NCBI GenBank assembly: GCA_020850415.1
Contig: JADZER010000028.1
Coordinates: 1 to 64,000 of the forward strand
DNA: 64,000 nt
Direction: 5' to 3'
Source: Phycisphaerales bacterium
Lineage (GTDB): Bacteria; Planctomycetota; Phycisphaerae; Phycisphaerales; UBA1924
The notes beneath the pieces were generated by a model. That model saw nothing but the letters and a program-made list of their open reading frames with translations. It was not told the DNA's origin and did no database searches. Below are positions 8,678 to 22,411 of this stretch, piece by piece; the stretch's first letter is position 1; every line of letters starts with the position of its first letter. Made by a program: the position numbers and the translations under genes.

Positions 8678-9367
8678 TCAGGTGAAGAGCCAGTTCATCA
8701 CCCGGTCGGTGTCGGCGAGGGTGTCGAGGGTGAGATCGGCGTGGGCGAGGTCGTCGGTGGTGAACTTGCCTGTGGCGACGGCGATGGCGCGGCAGCCGTG
8801 GGCGCGGGCGCAGGCGATGTCGTGCGGGGTGTCGCCGATGACGACGACCTCGTCGCCCCGCGCGGGGCGGCCCCAGGCTTCGCCGGCCCGTTGGATGGCG
8901 ACGCCCGGCAGGTGATCGCGGGCGGGCGGGTGGTGCGGGGAGTCGTCGCCCCAGACGCGGATGGCGAAGCCGTCGGGGTCGATGCCCGCGGCCTGGAGCT
9001 TCATGGAGCCGGTCTCGGCGAAGTTGCCGGTCAGCAGGCCGGTGGTGCATCGGTCGGTCATGGCGGTGACCCGGGTGAGCAGGGCCATGACGCCGGGGAG
9101 GGGGCGGGAGGTGTCGCCGTCGGCGAGGCGTCGGGCGAGGGCGCCGGCGTAGACCCGGCGCATGGCCGCGAGGGCGTCGGCGGTGGGCGGGATGCCGTTG
9201 GCGGCGAGGAGGTCGGCGAGGATGAGCGGGTCGAGGCGGCCGGCGAAGTCGATGCCGTCGGAGTGGAAGGACTGGCCGTGGATCTGCTTGCCGGCGTCGA
9301 CCATGGCCCGGACGCCGGCGCCCTTGGTGGTGAGGAGCGTGGCGTCGATGTCGAAGAGGATGAGCAC
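8678..9367 (-). CDS. HAD-superfamily hydrolase (phosphoglycolate-phosphatase-like)
   Basis: 229 residues. HAD motif I is LFDIDATLL (DxDxT) at the N-terminus. Motif II is in GLLTGNF, and motif IV is VVIGDTPHDIACA. A helical cap lies between motifs I and II, as in phosphoglycolate phosphatases and beta-phosphoglucomutases. The substrate cannot be told from sequence. The start is a GTG at 9367 with GGGAG 5 bases upstream. It lies 49 bases after the acylphosphatase gene on the same strand, so the two are likely co-transcribed. Confidence 0.9.
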   Translation of the reverse strand: MLILFDIDATLLTTKGAGVRAMVDAGKQIHGQSFHSDGIDFAGRLDPLILADLLAANGIPPTADALAAMRRVYAGALARRLADGDTSRPLPGVMALLTRVTAMTDRCTTGLLTGNFAETGSMKLQAAGIDPDGFAIRVWGDDSPHHPPARDHLPGVAIQRAGEAWGRPARGDEVVVIGDTPHDIACARAHGCRAIAVATGKFTTDDLAHADLTLDTLADTDRVMNWLFT

Positions 9368-9416
9368 GGGGTCTCCCTGCCGGGCGGTCGCCGGGTGGCG
9401 GGCCGGGGTGAATAAT

Positions 9417-9686
9417 CTACCTACGGATGCTGAAATCGGTCTCCGTGGGGGTGGGGATCATGGGCTCGGTCCGGGCGCTCCGAATGTAGCCCGCCATGCG
9501 GGCCCGGAGCGCGTCGATCATGGCGTCGACCTCGGGGGCCTGTCCCTGGACCTCGAGGCGGACGGCGCCGTCGGGCTCGTTTCGGACCCAGCCGGTGACG
9601 GCGAAGCGTTGGGCGACCTCGCGGGCGGCGAAGCGGAATCCGACTCCCTGGACCCGCCCCTCGAAGATGACCGCGGTGCGTTGCAT
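9417..9686 (-). CDS. acyP: Acylphosphatase
   Basis: 89 residues, the normal family size. The phosphate-binding signature VQGVGFRF (with catalytic Arg) is at residues ~13-20, and the second signature GWVRNEPDG carries the catalytic Asn. It hydrolyses acyl-phosphates such as acetyl phosphate or 1,3-bisphosphoglycerate. It is followed on the same strand by the HAD phosphatase gene and is divergent from dnaG. Confidence 0.93.
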   Translation of the reverse strand: MQRTAVIFEGRVQGVGFRFAAREVAQRFAVTGWVRNEPDGAVRLEVQGQAPEVDAMIDALRARMAGYIRSARTEPMIPTPTETDFSIRR

Positions 9687-10063
9687 GGGTGAAGTGTGGC
9701 CGGGTGGGGGTTCCCGGACCAGCGTTGCCCGAGAATCGGGGCGTTCGGGGGGTTTCCCGGGCGGTGGTGGCGCCGGGTCGCGCTGGGCGGGGCGGTTTGT
9801 TGGCCTGGGGCCGGGGGTGTGCTACCGTCAGGGTGGACTCGTCGCTCCCCGAACGGATCTCGGGCCTCGATGCCCGGACGATCACACCCGACCGAGCGAG
9901 AGACACGAAGGCCGGCCGCCCGCACGCGAGGGATGCGCGTGCGTGCATTCTTCCGCGGCTCAGCCCGGCCGAGGATTGGCATGGTGACTCGCCCACGACG
10001 CCCGGAGCGTCGCGCGGACGGTTTGGTTTGTTCGAGGTCCCGAAGACCGGGAGCGATGCGCGC
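9687..10063 (+). other. Intergenic region between acyP and dnaG
   Basis: A 377-base gap between divergent genes. An in-frame open extension of dnaG covers it, but it is Arg/Gly/Pro-rich and not conserved-looking. I see no rpsU, tRNA or convincing hairpin. TTGTTG followed 17 bases later by a GCTACC-like -10 near 9797-9826 is a weak promoter candidate for dnaG-rpoD. Confidence 0.3.
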
Positions 10064-11959
10064 ATGAAGCCGACCGGCTCAGGCATGTCCGATGTCGAGC
10101 GCGTCCGTGACGCGGCGGACATCGTGCGCATCGTGGGCGACCATGTGACGCTGAAGGCCAAGGGGCGGGAGTATGTGGGGTTGTGCCCGTTCCACGACGA
10201 CCACAACCCGTCGATGGCGGTGGTGCCGGGCAAGCAGATCTTCAAGTGCTTCGTGTGCGGGGCGGGCGGGGATGTGTTCAGCTTTATCCAGCTGTATCAC
10301 CGGATGGAGTTCCGCGAGGCGTTGGAGTATCTGGCGGAGCGGTGCAACATCACGCTGACGGCGCGGGGGGCGATGCCGGAGGAGGGGGCCGAGCCGGGGT
10401 TCAATCGCTCGTCGCTGGCCGAGGCGAACGCGCAGGCGGCGGCGTTCTTCCGCGCGGTGCTCAACCACCCCGAGCACGGGCGTGCGGCGCGGGCGGTGAT
10501 CGCGCGTCGCGGGATCAGCGCGGGGATGGTCGAGCGGTTCAGCCTGGGGGCGGCGCCGGACCGGTGGGACGGGCTTGCGATGAAGATCGACAGCCAGCGG
10601 TGGGACCGCGGGCTTTTCGCGGCGGCGGGGCTGCTGAAGCGCCGGGACGACGGGGGCTTCTACGACAGCTTCCGCAACCGGCTGATGTTCCCGATCCGGG
10701 ACCAGATCGGGCGGGTGATCGCGTTCGGGGCGCGGCGGATCGACGATGAGGACGAGCCGAAGTACCTCAACAGCCCCGAGTCGCCGTTGTTCAACAAGTC
10801 GGCGTCGATCTTCGGGCTTCACCAGGCGGTGCAGTCGATCCAGCGGGAGCGGACGGCGATCATCACGGAGGGGTACACGGATGTGATCGCGTGCCACCAG
10901 GCGGGCGTGGAGCACGCGGTGGCGACGCTGGGGACGGCGCTGACGCCCGGGCACGCGACGATCCTGCGCCGGCTGTGCGACACGGTGGTGCTGCTGTTCG
11001 ACGGGGACGAGGCGGGGCACAAGGCGGCGGACCGGGCGGTGGAGGTGTTCTTCGGGGAGTCGCTGGATGTGCGGATTGCGACGCTGGACAGGTTCACGGA
11101 CGCGAAGGACCCCGACGAGCTGCTGAAGCGCGAGGGCGGGCGGGAGGTTCTGCTGCGGGCGGTCGGGGAGGGAGTGGGCCTGCTGGACTACCGGTTCGGT
11201 CGGCTGCGGGAGCGGCTGGCGGGGGCGGGGCCCTCGGCGCTGGAGCGGGCGACCAACGAGGAGATCGCGAAGCTCGCGCAGCTGGGGTTCCACAGGGCGA
11301 CACCGATCCGGCGTCAGCTGCTGCTCAAGCGGCTGGCGGCGATCACGGGGCTGGAGGAGTCGCTGCTCGCCGAGCAGATGCGCCGGGCCAAGGGCGCGGC
11401 GGGGCGCGGGACGGAGGCGCCCGGGGCGGAGCCGGCGGGGGCCGCGGGTGGCGCGGGCGAGGCGGCCGACCCGGTGCACCTGGTCGAGGCGCTCGGCTGC
11501 GTGCTGACGGAGGGGTCGCTGTGGGCGGGGTTGAGCGTGGAGGATCGGCGTCTGCTGGCGCCGGAGGCGTACGGGTCGCGGGTGCTGTTCCAGATCGCGA
11601 CGGCGGTGCGGCAGGTGGCGTCGGAGGGCCGGGCGCCGGGCCTGCGGGCGGTGCTGGACGCGATCGAGGACACGGGGGTGAAATCTCGGGCGGTGGATAT
11701 CCAGACCAACACCGAGCGGGTGGCCGAGGAGCGGGTGGGGGCGTACCTGGCGGACTGCCTGACGCGTGAGCGGCGGCGGCTGTCGGAGCGTGAGGGGCGC
11801 GAGGGGCGTGGGGGCTCGGGGGCGGACGGCGCCGGCTTCGCGGCGATGATCGAGTTAAAGAGGAGGCAGATCGAGGAGTTCGGTCCAGACAGGCGCAGGA
11901 TCGCCCGCCCGACGGGGCGTGGCCCGGCGGCGAGAAACCCCGGCCCGGAATGCCAATGA
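10064..11959 (+). CDS. dnaG: DNA primase
   Basis: 631 residues. It synthesises RNA primers for chromosome replication. The N-terminal zinc-binding domain has CPFH (C41, H44) and CFVC (C62, C65). The RNA-polymerase/TOPRIM core contains FRNRLMFPIRDQIGRVIAFGAR, the Glu of the TOPRIM fold in IITEGYTDVIACHQAG, and the acidic LLFDGDEAGHKAA. The C-terminal helicase-interacting region is Ala/Gly-rich and divergent. ATG 10064 has GGGAG about 10 bases upstream; ATG 10085 is an alternative. rpoD follows after a short gap, giving the dnaG-rpoD part of the macromolecular-synthesis operon without rpsU. Confidence 0.96.
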   Translation: MKPTGSGMSDVERVRDAADIVRIVGDHVTLKAKGREYVGLCPFHDDHNPSMAVVPGKQIFKCFVCGAGGDVFSFIQLYHRMEFREALEYLAERCNITLTARGAMPEEGAEPGFNRSSLAEANAQAAAFFRAVLNHPEHGRAARAVIARRGISAGMVERFSLGAAPDRWDGLAMKIDSQRWDRGLFAAAGLLKRRDDGGFYDSFRNRLMFPIRDQIGRVIAFGARRIDDEDEPKYLNSPESPLFNKSASIFGLHQAVQSIQRERTAIITEGYTDVIACHQAGVEHAVATLGTALTPGHATILRRLCDTVVLLFDGDEAGHKAADRAVEVFFGESLDVRIATLDRFTDAKDPDELLKREGGREVLLRAVGEGVGLLDYRFGRLRERLAGAGPSALERATNEEIAKLAQLGFHRATPIRRQLLLKRLAAITGLEESLLAEQMRRAKGAAGRGTEAPGAEPAGAAGGAGEAADPVHLVEALGCVLTEGSLWAGLSVEDRRLLAPEAYGSRVLFQIATAVRQVASEGRAPGLRAVLDAIEDTGVKSRAVDIQTNTERVAEERVGAYLADCLTRERRRLSEREGREGRGGSGADGAGFAAMIELKRRQIEEFGPDRRRIARPTGRGPAARNPGPECQ

Positions 11960-12016
11960 TGGCGTGCGGGCCCTTTGTTCCCGGTTCGACCGCTGAAAAA
12001 GATGCAGGAGAGCACA

Positions 12017-13915
<1,899 letters not shown>

Positions 13916-14209
13916 GGCTTCAGTCGCCTCGGCCGCACCCCACGCAATCACAGAATTTTCTTGTTCTTCTGGACTGCTGCGCCCACTGGGCTTAGGTCGC
14001 AGACGGGGATTCTGCGCCGCCTCATTCCTGCTTTTCTGTGGACGCACAACGGTCTTCTGTGTAGCCTGCTGTTAGATGTACTGCAGCGGTGGGGTCCGCG
14101 CAGAACAAGCGAGGCCCCAAGCAACTCCATCTCTCCCCCAGCCGGGATGCCGGGGGTTGGAGTCTGTCATCCATTGGCGCGGTCCATTCGCGCCGAGAGG
14201 AGGCTTTTG

Positions 14210-15937
14210 ATGCGTCGTGCGCGATTCTTGCGATTGCCTGCCGGTCTGTTGATGGCACTCGCCAGCGCGGCTCAGGCCGACAAGACCATCAACGGGAGTG
14301 TCTCCGGCTATGTGTTCGCCGTTGACGAGGATGTGTCTTTTACGGGGGATGTGACACTGACGGGCCCCCTGTCGGTCTATGTCTACAACGGCAACATCTA
14401 CACCTCCGGCTGCAACTTGATCGATGGTACGGGGGCCGACGGGGACGATGGCACGGACGGGGAGTATGTGTTCAACATGGATACATACGAAACGACTCAG
14501 CCAACCGCCGGGGAGGGGGGGTACTACGGTGCCAGCCTGACGCTGGTGACCTACGAGTATGCGCCGTACGACTCGGCGAACACGATCTACCTGGACGCAC
14601 CGATCTACCTGAACGGAGGCTCGGGAGGCGAGGGCGGCAAGGGGCAGGATGGCATCCTGGCGATCGCCCTCGACCCTTGTCTACAACTCGAACCTTACCC
14701 GGGGAGCGGTGGCGGCACCGGCGGGGTCGGTGGCTCGCTCACGATTCAGTCCGCTGGTGATGTCTACCTCCGAGACGAGGTCGACTGCTCGGGAGGAAAG
14801 GGGGGCAACGGCGGTGACGGCGGGTACGGCGGCTACCCCGACTATGGCTCACTCGTACCAGCCTCGCCGAACTGCGGAGACGGGGGCCACGGGGGCGGCG
14901 GGGGCGACTCGGGAGGCATCTCGGTCACTGCCACCGGCGACATCTACCTGAACGGCGCGGCCCTCCTCACCACCAGCGGCAACTCAGGAGGTGGCGGGGG
15001 CGACGGCGGAGGAGATGGTAGCCCCACCGGGAGCGGCGGTGGAGGGGGCTCGGGAGGGGATGGCGGCGCCATCGAGATGTACGGCGCGACCATCACTGGC
15101 TCCTTCCCCGAGTTCATCGCGGACTCTGGAATCGGAGGGACCGGAGGAACCGGCGGCGGCGAGGCCGGTCCGGCACGCGAGCAATTCGACCAAACCGGAT
15201 GCACACCCAACGGTGGGTGCTCGCAGTCGGAAACGATTGAGCGCGACCGCGGGGCGATGGGCGGCGGCGCTGGCACGGTCGGGCTGGCCGGCATCATTGA
15301 CCTGCGGGCCCCAACGAGCAGCATGGCTGACCAGATTTCCCTCCTCGGGCTTGTGGTCAGCGCTCGTCCAAGTGGCCAGAACAGCAAAGCGGGCGGCACT
15401 GGTACCGGTGGACTCACCTCCAACAACCTGTGTGCGAACTGCTGGGACGATGACCCGCACGATGGGCAGGTCGCGGCAATGATCCCGCGAGGTGGAACAG
15501 ACGGCACTATCGGAGGTGACGGGGGCACGATCTACTTTCAGTGCTACTACCTGGTGATCACCGACTGTGACCTTGATGTCCGCGGCGGGAAGGGAGGCGA
15601 CGGAGGGAGGGGTGGGGATGGCGATTGCCCCGACACGGTGGTCTGCTGGGGCGAGGATGGTGGTGCCGGTGGGCTGGGCGGCGCCGGCGGCGACGGCGGG
15701 TTCATCACCTACGATGTCACGGTGATTTCAGGCAGCGGCGGGGTCGCCCGCAAGTGCTCCGGTGCCGGGGGCACCGGCGGCAGGGGCGGGGACCCGGAAG
15801 GCTACGGCGGCAACGGGAACACCAACGGCACAATCGGAGTCATCTACGACTACTCGAATTCGGGAACCCCGCCATCGTCGATGCTGTGTACCAACACCCC
15901 GCCCCACGCGGGCGACGATGGCGATGACTGCGAGTGA
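14210..15937 (+). CDS. Secreted glycine-rich repeat protein
   Basis: 575 residues. A clear signal peptide (about residues 1-23, RLPAGLLMALASAAQA) is followed by a beta-rich region (NGSVSGYVFAVDEDVSFTGDVTLTG). From about residue 140 there are many Gly-rich GGxGG(D/E)GG stretches separated by short beta-strand segments such as GDIYLNGAALLT and GDVYLRDEVDCSG. This is a pattern of parallel beta-helix or surface adhesin-like proteins. No enzyme motif, transmembrane anchor or dockerin segment is seen. GAGAGGAGG about 7 bases upstream fixes the ATG at 14210. Third-base GC is visibly lower than in rpoD, as is the 294-base upstream gap, which may indicate different history. Confidence 0.75.
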   Translation: MRRARFLRLPAGLLMALASAAQADKTINGSVSGYVFAVDEDVSFTGDVTLTGPLSVYVYNGNIYTSGCNLIDGTGADGDDGTDGEYVFNMDTYETTQPTAGEGGYYGASLTLVTYEYAPYDSANTIYLDAPIYLNGGSGGEGGKGQDGILAIALDPCLQLEPYPGSGGGTGGVGGSLTIQSAGDVYLRDEVDCSGGKGGNGGDGGYGGYPDYGSLVPASPNCGDGGHGGGGGDSGGISVTATGDIYLNGAALLTTSGNSGGGGGDGGGDGSPTGSGGGGGSGGDGGAIEMYGATITGSFPEFIADSGIGGTGGTGGGEAGPAREQFDQTGCTPNGGCSQSETIERDRGAMGGGAGTVGLAGIIDLRAPTSSMADQISLLGLVVSARPSGQNSKAGGTGTGGLTSNNLCANCWDDDPHDGQVAAMIPRGGTDGTIGGDGGTIYFQCYYLVITDCDLDVRGGKGGDGGRGGDGDCPDTVVCWGEDGGAGGLGGAGGDGGFITYDVTVISGSGGVARKCSGAGGTGGRGGDPEGYGGNGNTNGTIGVIYDYSNSGTPPSSMLCTNTPPHAGDDGDDCE

Positions 15938-15973
15938 ACAGCCAACCGCAGACATCACACGAGGGTAGCATGA

Positions 15974-16007
15974 GCAGTCGCGTCCGCGCTCGGTCGGGCG
16001 CGACTGC
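15974..16007. terminator. Hairpin between convergent genes
   Basis: GCAGTCGCG (15974-15982) pairs perfectly with CGCGACTGC (15999-16007) across a 16-base loop, followed by TT. It lies between the convergent glycine-rich and pseudopilin genes and could terminate both. The T tract is poor. Confidence 0.5.
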
Positions 16008-16042
16008 TTGGTGCGCAGCATGCATCCACCCACACCGGCTGG

Positions 16043-17041
16043 CTACCGATTGAATCGCCGGACGATAATCTCGGCCATCCCCGAGTTGGTCTTGGGGGAC
16101 GACTTGGCGTGGCCGTCGAGGAAGCCGGCGTTGACGGTGTTGTTGTGACGGCTGAACGCGAACTGCGGGGCGTTGGGGAAATCGTCGAGAATGACCCGCC
16201 AGTAATCGTCCAGATTGCAGACATCCATCTCGTCCTCGTCCTTCCAGGCCGACATACCGAAGTCGGGGTATCGGGGGTCGAGATCGATCACGGTGCCGAG
16301 GTTGTCGCCGTAAATGCCTCGAGGTTCTCCGTCCACGAGCGCCATCGTTTCGAAGGGGAACTGGAGGCTTCGAAGGTTGCCCTCAAGCCGACCGGCCCCG
16401 CCGCCGGCTTGCCCGAAGGTGTACTCATTGAAGTTGTAGGAGTTCATCTCCGGCACATGCCACTGTGCGGTGAACCAGCCGCCCGTATTGCCACCCGATA
16501 CCAGCGAGGCCGTCGCGTACTCTCGGTTGCCCGGTTCGAAGGTGTCATCCGCGGGACACCGGTAGAACTCCAAGAAGGCGGAGGACTCGTCTTCCGTGTC
16601 AAGAAGAGTCCCGGCCGCACGGAGCATCCCGTCGCGAGTCCGTTTGTCCCAATCCAAGCCGTTGTAGTCGGCGAGCGCGAGAAAGAACGGCATGGGGTAC
16701 TCGCGCCCCAGCCGATCGTTGAACCAGTAGGTGAGGTTCTTGCGCCAGTGCGGCGGGTGGTTCTCCGCGGACTTGTGAAAGATGGTCTCTCTGACCTGCC
16801 ACATCTGTCCCGCGATGGGTGCCTGCTCGGTGTGGTCCGCGGCGAATGTCAGGGTCGTTTGCATGCTGTGCCGGATCTGATTCAGGCAGATCGTGCCGCG
16901 CCCCGCACCTCGCGCTTTCCCGAGCGCCGGGAGCAGGATGCCGATGAGCAGGGCGATGATGGCGATGACCACCAGGAGTTCGATGAGTGTGAACGCGCGG
17001 CGGGGTGTTGGGGTGGGGGCTCGGGGTGAGGTCCTATCCAT
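16043..17041 (-). CDS. Type II secretion/pilin-like protein with prepilin-type N-terminus
   Basis: 332 residues. The short basic leader ends in [21 protein letters not shown], the prepilin peptidase cleavage/methylation motif and membrane helix typical of the many pseudopilins of planctomycetes. The rest is a soluble head with a Cys pair. Near the C-terminus is an FLDGHAKSS segment, the H/DG-type ending seen in these families. ATG 17041 has GGAGG 8 bases upstream; the extension to 17110 is not supported. The exact role (surface fibre or export) is unknown. Confidence 0.85.
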   Translation of the reverse strand: MDRTSPRAPTPTPRRAFTLIELLVVIAIIALLIGILLPALGKARGAGRGTICLNQIRHSMQTTLTFAADHTEQAPIAGQMWQVRETIFHKSAENHPPHWRKNLTYWFNDRLGREYPMPFFLALADYNGLDWDKRTRDGMLRAAGTLLDTEDESSAFLEFYRCPADDTFEPGNREYATASLVSGGNTGGWFTAQWHVPEMNSYNFNEYTFGQAGGGAGRLEGNLRSLQFPFETMALVDGEPRGIYGDNLGTVIDLDPRYPDFGMSAWKDEDEMDVCNLDDYWRVILDDFPNAPQFAFSRHNNTVNAGFLDGHAKSSPKTNSGMAEIIVRRFNR

Positions 17042-17112
17042 GGCGACGCCTCCGATTGCCAGTGTGCCGACGCGCCGGGCGTTCCGGCGGGCGGCGTTCC
17101 TGGGGTGCAAAT

Positions 17113-17140
17113 CCCCCCGGGGCCTCTCGGCGCCGGGGGG
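17113..17140 (-). terminator. Hairpin terminator candidate after the PQQ-like dockerin gene
   Basis: CCCCCCGG and CCGGGGGG arms (17113-17120, 17133-17140) form an 8-bp GC stem. On the reverse strand it is followed by ATTTG. It lies 15 bases beyond the stop of the gene ending at 17155. Confidence 0.5.
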
Positions 17141-17154
17141 TGAAGGGGCGGGGG

Positions 17155-18726
17155 TCAGCAGCCGGCGTTCCAGAGGTTCAGGAAGCAGATGAAGTCCTGG
17201 GTGTTGATGATGCCGTCGTTGTTGCAGTCGGCGTCGGGGTTGTAGTTACCGGACTGGAAGGCGGCGGACCAGAGCTGGAGGTAGCAGAGGAAGTCCTGGG
17301 TGTTGACACTGCCGTCGCCGTTGCAGTCGGCGAAGCAGTCGTTGACGGGGCTGAACTTGTAGATCTCACCGGTCTTGAAGAGGACATTGGCCCAGGTGCC
17401 GCCGGCGACCCAGACATTGCCGTCGGGGTCGGGCATGGCGGAGTTGTTGCCGTAGAGGGAGGGGAGCATGTCGCCGCCGAGGTCGGTGTGGAAGATCTCG
17501 GTGTAGCTGGCGCCGTCGTCGCGGAGGACGAGGAACTCGCCGGGGACCATGGGGTCGCTGTTGGGGTCGCCCTGACGAGCGGCGTAGACATAGGTTTCGC
17601 CGCCGACATCGGCGACGGTGCAGATGGTGAACTCGCCGAGCTCGTCGCGCCACTCCCAGGCCTGGGTGTAGCTGGCGCCGTTGTCGATGAAGCAGGTGAC
17701 GACGCCGAAGCCGCCGCAGCAGTAGACGCGGTTGCCCTTGACGGCGGGGCGGCTGAAGAAGTTCAGCTCGATATCGGAGCCCTCGCCGCGGTGTCCGTCG
17801 ACCGCCCAGACGACCGAGCCGTCCTCGCCATCGATGGCCCAGAGGGTCGGGGTGGGGCCGTCGCCGTTGTCATCGGTGAAGGTGTTGACATAGATGGTGC
17901 CGCCGGGGGTGGCGGTGGCGCCGGAGCCGATCCAGTTGAAGTTCTCGGGTCCGCCGATCCAGAGCTCGGTGTAGGTGTTGTTGCCGTTGTCCTGGAGGGC
18001 GACGCCGGGGAAGACGGCGGTGTTGGCGAAGTAGGCGAAGACATCCTTGCCGCCGACGGTCCAGGAGGGGCCCATCTTGCCGAAGGAGGCGGGGCTTCCG
18101 ATGGGGGTGTAGGACCACATGAGGGCTCCGGAGACGGAGTCGACGCAGTGGATCTGGTTGTTGTTGCGGTCGTGGACATAGAGGTTGAGGTGGCCGTTGA
18201 CATTGGGGACCGAGCCGATGAGGGGGGCGCCGCGCAGGCCGCCGAAGGCGCCGTTGGTGATGGTCTGCTCAACGGCGAGTGTGGTGGCGTTGAGTCGGTA
18301 GATGGCGTTCTGGGCGCCGTTGCCGAAGACGGTGGTCCAGAGGCCGTTGACGGCGTGGGTGAGACCGGAGTAGTTGCCCGAGCCGCCGGGGAGTTCGACG
18401 GAGGCGAGGACGGCGTGTGTGTCGCGGTCCATGCGGATGACGGTGCAGCCGGGGCCGCCGTCGTTGCCGATGTTGGTGGTGTTGCGGTGTGTCTTGAAGT
18501 AGAGGTCGCCGTTGGCGCCGACGCTGAATCCGCCCTCGGAGACGGGGTACTGGCCGGTGATGGTGGTGGCGTATTCTTCGGCGAACCCGGAGGCGACCAT
18601 GGAGGCGGTGCGGAGCTGGTTGCCGCGGTAGGCGCCCCAGGGGGCGGCGGGGTCGATCTGTGCCGAGGCGACGGACGCGGCGGCGCCGGCGACGAGGGCG
18701 GTGCAAAGCAGGTGAGTCGTACGCAT
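17155..18726 (-). CDS. Secreted PQQ-like beta-propeller protein with GC-type dockerin C-terminus
   Basis: 523 residues. Signal peptide about residues 1-22 ([18 protein letters not shown]). The body has repeated beta segments of a PQQ/quinoprotein-like or surface propeller ([26 protein letters not shown]-type strands), but no quinone-binding residues can be claimed. The last ~65 residues are two dockerin-like calcium loops, [17 protein letters not shown] and [17 protein letters not shown], and the protein ends NLWNAGC. This terminal Gly-Cys dockerin is shared with three other proteins in the window and is probably a surface anchoring or sorting signal. ATG 18726 has AGGAG 9 bases upstream. Confidence 0.85.
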   Translation of the reverse strand: MRTTHLLCTALVAGAAASVASAQIDPAAPWGAYRGNQLRTASMVASGFAEEYATTITGQYPVSEGGFSVGANGDLYFKTHRNTTNIGNDGGPGCTVIRMDRDTHAVLASVELPGGSGNYSGLTHAVNGLWTTVFGNGAQNAIYRLNATTLAVEQTITNGAFGGLRGAPLIGSVPNVNGHLNLYVHDRNNNQIHCVDSVSGALMWSYTPIGSPASFGKMGPSWTVGGKDVFAYFANTAVFPGVALQDNGNNTYTELWIGGPENFNWIGSGATATPGGTIYVNTFTDDNGDGPTPTLWAIDGEDGSVVWAVDGHRGEGSDIELNFFSRPAVKGNRVYCCGGFGVVTCFIDNGASYTQAWEWRDELGEFTICTVADVGGETYVYAARQGDPNSDPMVPGEFLVLRDDGASYTEIFHTDLGGDMLPSLYGNNSAMPDPDGNVWVAGGTWANVLFKTGEIYKFSPVNDCFADCNGDGSVNTQDFLCYLQLWSAAFQSGNYNPDADCNNDGIINTQDFICFLNLWNAGC

Positions 18727-18822
18727 GATTGAATCTCCTTCTCGCTCGTGACCTGCCCCGGCCGGGATGGCCGGGAATCTGTTCCAAACAGGGGAGACCA
18801 CAAGGCGCTCCCCCGGTTGCGT

Positions 18823-18993
18823 TCAGGCCATGTGGATGCGCCGCGCGGTGCGCGGCGCCCGGCCGGACGGTTTGTTTTTGAGCAATCGCTGAGAGAGGGG
18901 CTGCGAGAAACGCGGCGGGGACCGCCAGCACCGCGGGGCGAGGAACCCCGCTGAGACTGCGCCGGCGAGCTTGATCGCTGCGTGGCGAATCAT
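18823..18993 (-). CDS. Possible small hypothetical protein
   Basis: A 56-residue frame in the otherwise empty gap between the dockerin gene and the pqiA-like gene. It starts MIRHAAIKLAGAVSAGFLA, which looks like a signal or membrane segment, then becomes basic. TAGCAT lies 10 bases before the ATG. No Shine-Dalgarno and no recognisable family; it may be chance. Confidence 0.2.
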   Translation of the reverse strand: MIRHAAIKLAGAVSAGFLAPRCWRSPPRFSQPLSQRLLKNKPSGRAPRTARRIHMA

Positions 18994-19033
18994 GATCAAC
19001 TCAATGCTAGCAGAAACTGCCGCGATTCTCGAC

Positions 19034-19045
19034 CCCCTAGGGGGA
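19034..19045. repeat. Perfect 12-bp palindrome CCCCCTAGGGGG
   Basis: A perfect palindrome in the ~390-base gap between the dockerin gene and the pqiA-like gene, 14 bases before a TTGACA (19059-19064). It could be an operator; no partner copy was noticed in the window. Confidence 0.3.
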
Positions 19046-19119
19046 GAATTCCGTGGTATTGACAGCGGCCGAACGGGGCGGCATGCGTAAGGGGCCGCTC
19101 CGGCCGGGTAGACTGGGGT

Positions 19120-19713
19120 GTGGGATTGCGCGCGTGTCACGCCTGCGGCTTGGTGCACCGTGTGCCGGGGATCCCGGTGGAACACCGGGCTTGCTGCGTG
19201 CGTTGCGGGGCGACGATCCGGCGGGGCGCACACCCGCGTTCGGCGGCGCGGGCGGCGGCGTTCGCGCTGGGGGCGTTGCTGCTGTACCCGTTGGCGGTGG
19301 GCCTGCCGATCATGACGCTGGAGGAGTTGGGGCACACCCGGGAGACCACGGTGTGGGCGGGGATGGTGAGCCTGCTGCGGAGTGGCGAGGTTGTGGTCGG
19401 GCTGGTGGTGCTGTTCTGCTCGGTGATCGCGCCGCTGTTCAAGCTGGTGGCGATCCTGGCGCTGTGCACGGGGGAGATGCTGCTGCCCTCACGCCACCGG
19501 GCGATGACCTACCGGCTGGTGGATTTCCTTGGTCGCTGGGGCATGCTGGATGTGGTGCTGATCGCGGTGCTGGTGGCGGCGGTGAAGCTCGGGGACCTGG
19601 TGGAGGTCTCGCCGGGTCCTGGGCTGGCGGCGTTCGCGGCGGTGGTGATCCTGAGCCTGATCTCGTCGGCGTGCTTTGACCCGCACGGGCTGTGGGAGGG
19701 CTCGGATGCCTGA
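19120..19713 (+). CDS. PqiA-like paraquat-inducible membrane protein
   Basis: 197 residues, one PqiA domain. The N-terminus has two zinc-ribbon Cys pairs (CHAC at residues 6-9, CVRC about 20 residues later). Four hydrophobic helices follow: FALGALLLYPLAVGLPI, VVGLVVLFCSVIAPLFKLVAI, VLIAVLVAAVKL and the C-terminal FAAVVILSLISSACF. The LPIMTLEELG and APLFKLVAI segments are typical of the family. In proteobacteria PqiA works with MCE proteins in envelope lipid transport, but no MCE gene is next door here. The start is a GTG only 5 bases after a TAGACT -10-like hexamer, so the transcript may be leaderless. Confidence 0.85.
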   Translation: MGLRACHACGLVHRVPGIPVEHRACCVRCGATIRRGAHPRSAARAAAFALGALLLYPLAVGLPIMTLEELGHTRETTVWAGMVSLLRSGEVVVGLVVLFCSVIAPLFKLVAILALCTGEMLLPSRHRAMTYRLVDFLGRWGMLDVVLIAVLVAAVKLGDLVEVSPGPGLAAFAAVVILSLISSACFDPHGLWEGSDA

Positions 19714-19725
19714 GGGGGGCGGCCG

Positions 19726-22227
<2,502 letters not shown>

Positions 22228-22411
22228 GGCGTCTGAGCCCAACGATGTCACGGGGCGTCACGGCCGCCACAGAAGCCCGCCCTGCGGGCGAGCGATGGGC
22301 CATACCATTGGGCCGTTCTGCCCGGTCTGACCCCGATAAGGGCGGCCGGTCCGGGATAACCACGACTCACGCCCGCGCGGCGGTGGCTGCGCGATCGACA
22401 AGGAACGCCCA

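Noticed and set aside
9689..10063. N-terminal extension of DnaG by 125 residues
   Set aside because: The extension is low-complexity and unlike any primase N-terminus; the zinc-finger domain begins normally after ATG 10064.
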